From Schistocerca nitens (Eukaryota; Arthropoda; Insecta; Orthoptera; Acrididae): a stretch of 64,000 nt of DNA. Position 1 is the stretch's first letter; every line of letters starts with the position of its first letter. The stretch covers positions 175,976,178 through 176,040,177 of the forward strand of contig NC_064622.1 of the NCBI RefSeq assembly GCF_023898315.1. Direction: 5' to 3'. Positions 35,162-43,724 of the stretch are shown here, in pieces. Under the pieces are notes generated by a model. It saw only the letters and a program-made list of their open reading frames with translations. It had not been told where the DNA came from and ran no database searches. The translations under genes were made by a program, and so were the position numbers.

Positions 35162-36164
35162 ACTGGCACTTATAACCAGTCGGTTTCCTGGCATGGGACT
35201 TACAACGTTCTTAACATATCATCAGTTATTTTGGATGCAAATAACCTAGGCACAAAACAAATACATGATTTTTTACTGCCATGACAAATGTGAGAGAAAG
35301 TTTTCTACTTCTTCCACTCTACAAATGTAGATGTTGAATTGTTAGAGTAAGTTCTAAAACATAAATAAATCTTCCACTAAAACAAGTCACCCCACTCAAC
35401 GTGCTTTTCGACTCATTAACATTAGCTTCGCACTCACAATAAAACAATGATCGTCTCGCTTTCATTTCGAACAGCCTTCAGAGAGACCGTGCGAAATATA
35501 CTCACGAGACGAAGCGAGCAATATAAACACTGAGAGTGAGAGAGAGAGAGAGAAAAGGAGGAAAGTTAGTGCAACTGAAATCAACGAGCGCACACATTCA
35601 GTTTACCTGAGATTCTGCAACGCACTGACGTGCAGGAACTGCCGGAATGCCGTTAGCTGCGATGTGCTTTCACCAACAACACACGTCTGAGTGTTTCTAG
35701 CTTCCGTCAGTCGCTGCCTTCCCCGCCGATTCAGAGATACGCTTGAGACGCATATATAAGTCAGTTTTACTGCCAGTTCTGCCGCCATCCAGAAAGGAAA
35801 ACTTATCGATACAGCCGTCAGACCATCTTCATTTCTTTTCTGTTTTATTGGCCAGTCGTTGAAAAAATAAAGCATTACGACGCGGACAGTAAAGATAGTG
35901 GTCGCCTTTTGTCGTTTCCGGAGGAACGAATGCGGCGTTGCCTTCCTCGCAATGCTGCGCGTCGGGTGGTAAACTTGAAAGCGCAGTGACGCACTTCCGG
36001 CTGCAGAACTCCCAGGCACTAAATTGAACTTTCTGCGCGCTGCAGGGCGACAGGCTGAAGAGGAAACGATATGTTGTTGATGTTATTGATGTTGTTGTTG
36101 TTGTTGATGATGATATTGGTTTTGGAGCGCTCAACAACGGGGTTGTTACAGCCTTTGCAGAATC
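35162..36164. other. Intergenic with GA and GTT microsatellites
   Basis: (GA)n at about 35531-35555 and (GTT)n/(GAT)n at about 36073-36117. CATATATAAG at about 35751 resembles a TATA box but has no supported transcript. Minus frames 35603-36019 and 35829-36227 overlap each other and have no domains. Confidence 0.4.
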
Positions 36165-36166
36165 TA

Positions 36167-37573
36167 CACTACTGGCAATTAAAATTGCTACAACAAGAAG
36201 AAATGTAGATGCTAAACGGGTATTCATTGGACAAATATATTATACTAGAACTGACATGTGATTACATTTTCACGCAATTTGGGTGCATAGATCCTGAGAA
36301 ATCAGTACTCATAACAACCACCTCTGGCCGTAATAACGGCCTTGATACGCCTGGGCATTGAGTCAAACAGAGCTTGGATGGCGTGTACAGGTACAGCTGC
36401 CCATACATCTTCAACACGATACCACAGTTCATCAAGAGAAGTGACTGGCGTATTGTGACGATCCAGTTGCTCGGCCACCATTGACCAGACGCTTTCAATT
36501 GGAGAGAGATCTGGAGAATGTACTGGCCAGGGCAGCAGTCGAACATTTTCTGTATCCAGAAAGGCCCGAACAGGACCTGCAACATACGGTTGTGCATTAT
36601 CCTGCTGAAATGTAGGGTTTCGCAGAGATCTGATGAAGGGTAGAGCCACGGGTCGTAACACATCTGAAATGTAACGTCCACTGTTCAAAGTGCCGTCAAA
36701 GGGAACAAGATGTGACCGAGACGTGTAACCAATGGCACCCCACACCATCAAGCCAGGTGATACGCCAGTATGGTGATGACGAATACACGCCTCCAATGTG
36801 CGTTCACCGCGATGTCGCCAAACACGAATGCGACCATCATGATGCTGTAAACAGAACCTGGATTCATCCGAAAAAATGACGTTTTGCCATTCGTGCACCC
36901 AGGTTCGTCGTTGAGTACACCATCGCAGGTGCTCCTGTCTGTAATGCAGCATCAAGGGCAACCGCAGCCATGGTCTCCGAGCCGATAGTCCATGCTGCTG
37001 CAAACGTCGTCGAACTGTTCGTGCAGATGGTTGTTGTCTTGCAAACGTCCCCATCTGTTGACTCAGGGATCGAGACGTGTCTGCATGATCTGTTACAGCC
37101 ATGCGGATAAGATGCTTGTCATCTCGACTGCTACTGATACGAGGCCGTTGGGATCCAGCACGGCGTTCCGTATTACCCTCCTGAACCCACCGATTCCATA
37201 TTCTGCTAACAGACATTGGATCTCGACCAACGCGAGCAGCAATGTCGCGATACGATAAACCGCAATCGCGATAGGTTACAATCCGACCTTTTTCAAAGTC
37301 GGAAACGTGATGGTACGCATTTCTCCTCCATACACGAGCCATCACAACAACGTTTCACCAGGCAACGCCGGTGAACTGCTGTTTGTGTATGAGAAATCGG
37401 GTGGAAACTTTCCTCGTGTCAGCACGTTGTAGGTGTCGCCACCGGCGCCAACCTTGTGTGAATGCTCTGAAAAGCTAATCATTTGCATATCACAGCATCT
37501 TCTTCCTGTGGGTTAAATTTCGCTTCTTTATCACGTCATCATCGTGGTGTAGCAATTTTAACGGCCAGTAGTT
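36167..37573 (-). mobile_element. Tc1-like element, structurally complete
   Basis: Terminal repeats of about 26 bp (CACTACTGGCAATTAAAATT at the left; the right end read inward is AACTACTGGCCGTTAAAATT), TA flanks at 36165-36166 and 37574-37575, 1407 bp. It encloses one uninterrupted transposase on the minus strand. Two other copies of the family (49947-51554 and 52107-53500) are broken. It is the only element in the window with intact ends and an intact gene. Confidence 0.96.
36302..37342 (-). CDS. Tc1-family DD34E transposase, intact open reading frame
   Basis: 346 residues from an ATG at 37342, a normal length for Tc1 transposases, which bind the terminal repeats in the nucleus and cut and paste the element into TA sites. 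Domains: a helix-turn-helix at about residues 17-52 (RIVTYRDCGLSYRDIAARVG), a linker with SQRPRI, a second helical DNA-binding region near 95-120, then the DDE fold with FSDESRF (D about 159), FQQDNAQPY (D about 248) and SPDLSPIESVW (E about 283). Exactly 34 residues separate the last two catalytic residues. It ends MPRRIKAVITARGGCYEY. No stop or frameshift is present. Whether it is active is unknown: QPY replaces the more usual RPH after DNA. Confidence 0.95.
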   Translation of the reverse strand: MARVWRRNAYHHVSDFEKGRIVTYRDCGLSYRDIAARVGRDPMSVSRIWNRWVQEGNTERRAGSQRPRISSSRDDKHLIRMAVTDHADTSRSLSQQMGTFARQQPSARTVRRRLQQHGLSARRPWLRLPLMLHYRQEHLRWCTQRRTWVHEWQNVIFSDESRFCLQHHDGRIRVWRHRGERTLEACIRHHHTGVSPGLMVWGAIGYTSRSHLVPFDGTLNSGRYISDVLRPVALPFIRSLRNPTFQQDNAQPYVAGPVRAFLDTENVRLLPWPVHSPDLSPIESVWSMVAEQLDRHNTPVTSLDELWYRVEDVWAAVPVHAIQALFDSMPRRIKAVITARGGCYEY

Positions 37574-38256
37574 TATTTTACTAAACCTCTAACGCGGGCT
37601 ACAGTCACCCAGAATCACTCGAAGGTTGCCCATATAACTGCTTCAAGTGGCAACAAATATTTAATTTTTAGTATTGCATGTAGTTACTGACCGAAATTAA
37701 AAAGTTAAAATGCTGTCATAATCCACTCATTAAGAGCTACAATATTATTTTAAGTCAAGTGTTGCAGTAATAAATTGTGTATACGAGGTGTGACTACGAA
37801 ATAACAGGACTATTGCAGTGCAACATTTATTTCAAAAACATACATATTTAGTTATTGTCACCCTCTACATACTTCTTTCCTCTATCCCTACAACGCTCCA
37901 TGCGAATTTTCTTCTAACTGCTTCAACGGATCTCCCTTAACAAGACTGTACCAAGACGGTCGAAACGTCGGCAATTTGCTTGTTTTAGTGATTTACAACG
38001 ACGCCACCCATTACCCAAAATTATTTTATGCGAAAAAGACTGGAATTTTGTTCCTTTTACTGAAGACATGACCCTGGGGAGTGGAATTTTGTTCCTTTTA
38101 CTGCAGATATTACCCTGGGGAGTACATAAGTCACCTGGTGCTAGGTCAGCTGAATAAGCTGGCTGCTCTAAGACTGGGATGCTCTAATTCGCTAGAAGCC
38201 TGTTAACACACGAGGGTTGGTGTGATTCTTCAATTTCTCCAGGCGTATATTTATAA

Positions 38257-38784
38257 ATCTCTGCAGGTTTCGCGACTAACTTCTTCAGCAGCTTCAGGTG
38301 GAAGTCGAGCAGCTGTTTGTTCCACTGTGCTAATGATGTCAGCAATGGGTACATCTTTAGGAGTCGCAGCGAAATTCAATCCTTTCTTAAGAACCGAAAT
38401 AGCGACATCATCCAGTTCCTTGTTAGTGAGATTGATGGTGGTCTCAGAGCTCTAAACAAAACAAAGCACATGAAACCGAACATCTACAGGGAGAGGGCCG
38501 CCATACGGGATCTAAGAGAAGATCCAGTCATAGTAATATTACCTGCAGACAAGGGCAACGCGACAGTGATCCTATCCCGACAGGATTATGATGAGAAGAT
38601 GCGGGGCCTACTTGATGGCAGCGCATACCGCAAGATCGACACCGATCCTACCAAGAGGGTCGGGAGGAAGATTCTGGCGCTTCTCAAGGATTCCGGCTTC
38701 CCTGACAATATTACCAAGAAGCTACGCCCGAGGCCTGCTGTTCCTCCTAGACTTTACGGACTGCCGAAGGTGCACAAGGAATAG
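38257..38784 (+). pseudogene. Penelope-like polyprotein, N-terminal part up to a premature stop
   Basis: An open frame ending at TAG 38782-38784, in the same frame as the downstream RT. It contains the conserved Penelope-like N-terminal block RAAIRDLREDPVIVILPADK followed by GNATVILSRQDYDEKM, and the RT entry motif PRLYGLPKVHKE. The stop falls where the family normally continues straight into the fingers. The 5' end is probably truncated, and no convincing start codon was chosen. Confidence 0.88.
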
Positions 38785-40251
38785 GTTCCGTTACGTTCCA
38801 TTGTCAGCAATATTGGTGCCCCAACGTACCTTCTCGCCAAGCACCTCAAACAACTGCTGAGCCCTTACGTTGGGAGTTTTACACACCATATCCGTAACTC
38901 CGTGGATTTCCTGGGACGCATCAACAACCTTGCGCTCAAGGAATCTGACATACTGGTGAGCTTCGACGTGGTATCTCTATTCACTAATGTTCCGTTACAA
39001 GAATCCTTGGAACTCATCAGCACTAATGTTCCGTTACAAGAATCCTTGGAACTCATCAGCCAGAAATTTGACGAAGAGACCACTAACCTTTTCAGACATG
39101 TTCTGACATCAACTTACTTCTTATTTGACGGTGAATACTACGAGCAGACAGTAGGAGTAGCCATGGGGAGTCCACTCTCACCCCTTGTCGCAAATATGTA
39201 CATGGAACATTTCGAGGAGGAAGCTCTTGAAGCAGCACATCTAAAACCCACCTGTTTCTTTAGATATGTGGATGATACCTTCGTTATCTGCCCACATGGA
39301 AGAGATAAATTGGCAGACTTCCTCACACATCTCAACTCCAGACACAAGAATATTAAGTTCACCATGGAGATCGAAACGGATGGGATCCTCCCTTTCCTAG
39401 ATGTTTTGATTAGAAGACGAGCTGACGGCACTTTGGGCCACAGCGTGTATAGGAAGAAGACGCACACCGATTTGTACCTACATGCGGATAGCTGCCACCA
39501 CCCGGCACAAAAGAATGGCGTGCTCAAAACTCTTGTACACAGAGCTCACACCATCTCCGACAGGGACAGTCTCCAACAAGAATTGGACCGTCTGAAGACC
39601 GTGTTTCGGAGGAACGGTTACAAGGAAGGGCAAATTCGGAAGGCTTTACATCCCACACCTGCAGCACCGGCGGAAACTGAGGATGAACCTCAGGTGGAGG
39701 CGGCCCTGGCTATTACTCCGTTTTGTGGGGCCTTACCCGGAAAAATTGGACGCATTTTACGTAAACACCAAGTGAAAACCATCTTCCGTCCTCCAAGCAA
39801 AACCAAGAGCCTTCTTGGTAGTGTCAAGGACATTCTTGGTCTACGTAAATCAGAGGTTTATCAGATACCTTGCCAGTGCGGTAGTGTATACATAGGGCAG
39901 ACCATTCGTACCATTGAGGAGCGATGCCCAGAACATCAACGGCACACTAGACTGCAACAGCCCAGTAAGACGGCACTCGCTGAGCATTGCCTGTCGGAAC
40001 TCCACAGCATGGATTACGACCAAACCAAAGTCCTGACACAGACTTCCAAATACTGGGACTGTGCCATAAAAGAAGCCATAGAGATCAGAGTAAGGAAGCC
40101 ACAACTAAATCGTGACAGCGGTTACATCCTTAGCAAGGCGTGGGAACCCGCGATCACCCTGATTAAGAAGAAAAAGGATATTTCCCAGAGTGTACCGACT
40201 TCGGGGGGAGGAAGGAAGAATAATGAGAGCGTTGCCGGCAGACCCTCCTGA
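38785..40251 (+). CDS. Penelope-like reverse transcriptase and GIY-YIG endonuclease
   Basis: 488 codons in frame with the upstream part. RT: fingers VPLRSIVSNIGAPTYLLAKH, palm motif A SFDVVSLFT, motif B GVAMGSPLSPLVANMYMEHF, motif C RYVDDTFVI, then FLDVLIRRRADG. A linker of about 100 residues holds a proline-rich patch (HPTPAAPAETEDEP). GIY-YIG domain: SEVYQIPCQCGSVYIGQTIR, then EERCPEHQRHTRL and a later conserved Glu in KEAIEIR. It ends about 55 residues beyond that Glu. Function in the family: target-primed reverse transcription with nicking by GIY-YIG. All catalytic signatures are present. A 13-residue exact duplication (TNVPLQESLELIS) sits just after motif A and probably harms the fold. 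Confidence 0.93.
   Translation, partial: VPLRSIVSNIGAPTYLLAKHLKQLLSPYVGSFTHHIRNSVDFLGRINNLALKESDILVSFDVVSLFTNVPLQESLELISTNVPLQESLELISQKFDEETTNLFRHVLTSTYFLFDGEYYEQTVGVAMGSPLSPLVANMYMEHFEEEALEAAHLKPTCFFRYVDDTFVICPHGRDKLADFLTHLNSRHKNIKFTMEIETDGILPFLDVLIRRRADGTLGHSVYRKKTHTDLYLHADSCHHPAQKNGVLKTLVHRAHTISDRDSLQQELDRLKTVFRRNGYKEGQIRKALHPTPAAPAETEDEPQVEAALAITPFCGALPGKIGRILRKHQVKTIFRPPSKTKSLLGSVKDILGLRKSEVYQIPCQCGSVYIGQTIRTIEERCPEHQRHTRLQQPSKTALAEHCLSELHSMDYDQTKVLTQTSKYWDCAIKEAIEIRVRKPQLNRDSGYILSKAWEPAITLIKKKKDISQSVPTSGGGRKNNESVAGRPS
38983..39060 (+). repeat. 39-bp exact tandem duplication inside RT
   Basis: 38983-39021 is repeated exactly at 39022-39060. It begins actaatgttccgttac and adds 13 residues in frame. 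Identity suggests it arose recently. Confidence 0.97.
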
Positions 40252-40378
40252 ACGAGAAGACCTAGGACGCAGCGCCCAGACGGTGGGAGCACGGACGCTG
40301 CACCTGGACCGCGCGCGGGGCGCGGACCGCACCGACTCATAGGAAGCGCCTGAGGGAGGAGCGGGAGGGGGATTGTCC

Positions 40379-40388
40379 TATATATATA
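40379..40388 (+). promoter_or_regulatory. TATA-like run in the Penelope-like 3' terminus
   Basis: TATATATATA after a GC-rich tract and about 40 bp before the hammerhead-like core. It parallels 29520-29528. Confidence 0.45.
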
Positions 40389-40427
40389 CATGACGCCGGC
40401 CCACAGCCGGTCAGTAAATCAGCGCAC

Positions 40428-40458
40428 CTGATGCTGGCAACGTGGTCGATTGCCGAAA
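40428..40458 (+). ncRNA. Hammerhead-ribozyme-like core in the Penelope-like 3' terminus
   Basis: CTGATGC (final A of the core changed to C), a 5-bp stem II (GGCAA with TTGCC), then GAAA at 40455-40458. The change and the lack of a clear cleavage triplet suggest an inactive or variant form. Confidence 0.45.
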
Positions 40459-40515
40459 TATTGTGTCCTATGCACACTCACACCAGGCTCTTCACCCGAG
40501 ATTTATTTCGTCATA

Positions 40516-41445
40516 CGAGGGTTGGAACTTAAATGGTGGCAACTCTTTATTCACAACCGATATAAAAGAGTTACATGTTTGCACCTGTTACTGTCCTTCA
40601 AAGTAGTCACCAGCGTTGTATAGAACCCGACGCCAGCGATGTGGTTCAAAATGGTTCAAATGGCTCTGAGCACTTTGGGTCTTAACATCTGTGGTCATCA
40701 GTCCCCTAGAACTTAGAACTGCTTAAACCTAACTAACCTAAGGACATCACACACATCCATGCCCGAGGCAGGATTCGAACCTGCGACCGTAGCAGTCGCG
40801 CGGTTCCGGACTGAGCGCCTAGAACCGCTAGACCACCGCGGCCGGCGCCAGCGATGTGAAAGGCGTAGTATACTACTAGCAGAGCCTATTCTGTTCATGG
40901 TGCGAATGGAGAGATCTACTGCCTGTCGAATCTCTGGAACAGTTCTGAAGCGAATGCCACGAAGTGGTTCCTTCATCTTCGGATTCAAATCAAAGTCACA
41001 AGGACTTAAGTCCGGGGAGCATGGTGGATGGTACAGTACTTCCCAGTCCCATCGACCGAACAGAGCAGACACATCTTGCTCATTCGATTGTTGTGCAAAA
41101 TAATGGGTGGGCTGCGCAGAAAGTGCCTCCGCTTCTTTCGCAAAGCTGGTCGCAGGTGATGATCCAAAAACGAACGGTAATACTGTGCACTGACGGTCTG
41201 CCGTGGAGCAACGTAATGCGTTAGGATAACATCATAACAATCGTACACGAGAATGACCATAATTTTAGACCGATCCATTCGCACCATCAACAGAACAGGC
41301 TCTGCTAACGGTATACTACGCCTTCCACATCGCTGGCAATGGGTTCTACACAACGCTACTTTGAAGAGCTGTAACAGGTGCAAACATATAATTCTTTTGT
41401 ATTGGTTGTGAATAAATAGTTGCCGCTATATAAGTTCAACCCTCG
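40516..41445 (-). mobile_element. Foldback mariner derivative with long inverted arms
   Basis: The true left end is at 38211 (split by the Penelope-like insertion); the right end is 41445 with TA at 41446-41447. The left arm (40516-40915 without the SINE) and the right arm (41268-41445) are inverted copies of about 180 bp, both from the transposase 3' end (the minus strand of the left arm reads SIRTMNRIGSASSILRLSHR). The centre keeps a mariner catalytic core: ILVYDCYDVILTHYVAPRQT, AQYYRSFLDHHLRPALR, ILHNN (second Asp changed to Asn), and PPCSPDLSPCDFDL. The transposase N-terminal half is missing. About 715 bp without the SINE. Confidence 0.9.
40644..40845 (-). mobile_element. tRNA-derived SINE, family I
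   Basis: Full length with intact B box, in the left arm of the foldback mariner. Perfect 13-bp target duplication cgccagcgatgtg at 40631-40643 and 40846-40858. The corresponding right-arm site (near 41325) is empty. Confidence 0.97.
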
Positions 41446-42370
41446 TAGAATGCGGTATCAACTGGTGCGTTGTCTCGATGCAGAGCCCATGACTTGTTCT
41501 TCCACAATTTGGGTCGTTTTTTTTCTTATTTTCTTGCGGAGCTGAGTAAGATCCTTCAGGAACCCAGTGAAAATACACAATTCCATAAATATTGGAAAAT
41601 TAAAACTTTGAATCTTGATTTGCTCATTCGATTTTTTCCGCTCTCGGCAAAGTTGGTCTCCTCCAGTACATGGATTGGCGCTTAGTTTCGGATCGTAAGT
41701 GAAAAACTAAGATACGTCACATGTTATCATTCTTTCCAAAAAATTACGATCATTTTCAGTGGCATTAAGTGCCAGTACAAGCATTTTTGTGAGGATTTCT
41801 TGAAACAGCTTTGCACACACTTTTCCCATGTTAAATCGCTCACATAAAATTTGCCTTACGTATTATTTTTCACCTTCCCCCATGAACCATGGACCTTGCC
41901 GTTGGTGGGGAGGCTTGCGTGCTTCAGCGATACAGATGGCCATACCGTAGGTGCAACCACAACGGAGGGGTATCTGTTGAGAGGCCAGACAAACATGTGG
42001 TTCCTGAAGAGGGGCAGCAGCCTTTTCAGTAGTTGCAGGGGCAACAGTCTGGATGATTGACTGATTTGGCCTTGTAACATTAACCAAAACGGCCTTGCTG
42101 TGCTGGTACTGCGAACGGCTGAAAGCAAGGGGAAACTACAGCCGTAATTTTACCCGAGGACATGCAGCTTTACTGTATGATTAAATGATGATGGCGTCCT
42201 CTTGGGTAAAATATTCCGGAGGTAAAATAGTCCCCCATTCGGATCTCCGGGCGGGGACTACTCAAGAGGACGTCGTTATCAGGAGGAAGAAAACTGGCAT
42301 TCTACGGATCGGAGCGTAGAATGTCAGATCCCTTAATCGGGCAGGTAGGTTAGAAAATTTAAAAAGGGAA

Positions 42371-42847
42371 ATGGATATGTTAAAGTTAGATATAGTGGGA
42401 ATTAGTGAAGTTCGGTGGCAGGAGGAACAAGACTTTTGGTCAGGTGATTACAGGGTTATAAATACAAAATCAAATAGGGGTAATGCAGGAGTAGGTTTAA
42501 TAATGAATAAAAAAATAGGAGTGCGGGTTAGCTACTACAAACAGCATAGTGAACGCATTATTGTGGCCAAGATAGACACAAAGCCCATGCCTACTACAGT
42601 AGTACAAGTTTATATGCCAACTAGCTCTGCAGATGATGAAGAAATTGATGAAATGTGTGACGAGATAAAAGAAATTATTCAGGTAGTGAAGGGAGACGAA
42701 AATTTAATAGTCATGGGTGACTGGAATTCGTCAGTAGGAAAAGGGAGAGAAGTGCGAAAAAGAGTAGACTTTGCACTAACCAGAAAATATGGATTACTTA
42801 CAGAGAATAGGAAATGTCCAGTAGCAAGGCGAACAGTGGCATTCTAG
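42371..42847 (+). pseudogene. RTE-like AP endonuclease, N-terminal part
   Basis: ATG at 42371. It carries exonuclease-endonuclease-phosphatase motifs: VGISEVRW (catalytic Glu), GVGLIMNKK, VQVYMPTSSADDEEID and MGDWNSSVGKG. The native sequence ends at about residue 127; from 42752 on the reading is foreign insert (VRKRVDFALTRKYGLL) to an artificial stop. This enzyme nicks target DNA to prime reverse transcription. Confidence 0.92.
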
Positions 42848-42932
42848 AAGTGCTATGATTAAGTGATGCTCTGTGCAAAATTCTACTAGGCGGCTTCCTC
42901 TTTCATTTCTTCCCCCCAATCCATATTCACCT
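42752..42932. other. 97-bp insertion plus ~85-bp inversion in the LINE endonuclease
   Basis: 42752-42848 is identical to 47226-47322 and absent from copy A. 42848-42932 matches LINE copy A (about 1505-1590) in the opposite orientation to the rest of the element. Normal orientation resumes at 42933 (TTGGTTCAAGAATCAT). Confidence 0.93.
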
Positions 42933-42957
42933 TTGGTTCAAGAATCATAAAAGAAGG

Positions 42958-43713
42958 TTGTATACCTGGAAGAATCCTGGAGATACTAATAGGTATCAGA
43001 TAGATTATATAATGGTAAGACAGAGATTTAGGAACCAGGTTTTAAATTGTAAGACATTTCCAGGGGCAGATGTGGATTCTGACCACAATCTATTGGTTAT
43101 GAACTGCAGATTGAAACTGAAGAAACTGCAAAAAGGTGGGAATTTAAGGAGATGGGACCTGGATAAACTGAAAGAACCAGAGGTTGTAGAGAGTTTCAGG
43201 GAGAGCATAAGGGAACAATTGACAGGAATGGGAGAAAGAAATACAGTAGAAGAAGAATGGGTAGCTCTGAGGGATGAAGTAGTGAAGGCAGCAGAGGATC
43301 AAGTAGGTAAGACGACGAGGGCTAATAGAAATCCTTGGGTAACAGAAGAAATATTGAATTTAATTGATGAAAGGAGAAAATATAAAAATGCAGTAAATGA
43401 AGCAGGCAAAAGGGAATACAAACGTCTCAAAAATGAGATCGACAGAAAGTGCAAAATGGCTAAGCAGGGATGGCTAGAGGACAAATGTAAGGATGTAGAG
43501 GCTTGTCTCACTAGGGGTAAGATAGATACTGCCTACAGGAAAATTAAAGAGACCTTTGGAGAGAAGAGAACCACTTGTATGAATATCAAGAGCTCAGATG
43601 GCAACCCAGTTCTAAGCAAAGAAGGGAAGGCAGAAAGGTGGAAGGAGTATATAGAGGGTTTATACAAGGGCGATGTACTTGAGGACAATATTATGGAAAT
43701 GGAAGAGGAGTAG
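42958..43713 (+). pseudogene. RTE-like endonuclease C-terminus and linker
   Basis: 251 codons beginning with YTWKNPGDTNRYQIDYIMVR and SDHNLLVM, the C-terminal catalytic motifs of the AP endonuclease fold, then a basic linker (EEEWVALRDEVVKAAEDQVG, YKRLKNEIDRKCKMAKQGW). It ends at a frameshift stop 12 bp before the RT frame. Confidence 0.92.
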
Positions 43714-43724
43714 ATGAAGATGAA

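Larger units (their letters stand above)
38221..40514 (+). mobile_element. Penelope-like retroelement
   Basis: Encodes reverse transcriptase fused to a GIY-YIG endonuclease, the hallmark of Penelope-like elements. The 11-bp target duplication acgagggttgg is at 38210-38220 and 40515-40525. It inserted into the left terminal repeat of the foldback mariner at 40516-41445, which is why the terminus sequence occurs on both sides. The 5' terminal repeat is absent or truncated. The 3' end has a GC-rich region, a TATA-like run and a hammerhead-like core. One in-frame stop separates the N-terminal part from the rest. Confidence 0.95.

Noticed and set aside
35603-36227. Possible host gene with an upstream TATA-like CATATATAAG
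   Set aside because: The two minus frames overlap in different phases, carry no domain, and end in a microsatellite. No splice or promoter evidence.
40759-41103. Plus-strand open frame reading MPEAGFEPATVAVARFRTER
   Set aside because: It is the antisense reading of the SINE tRNA head, a well-known source of spurious proteins. The same applies to 7472-7660.
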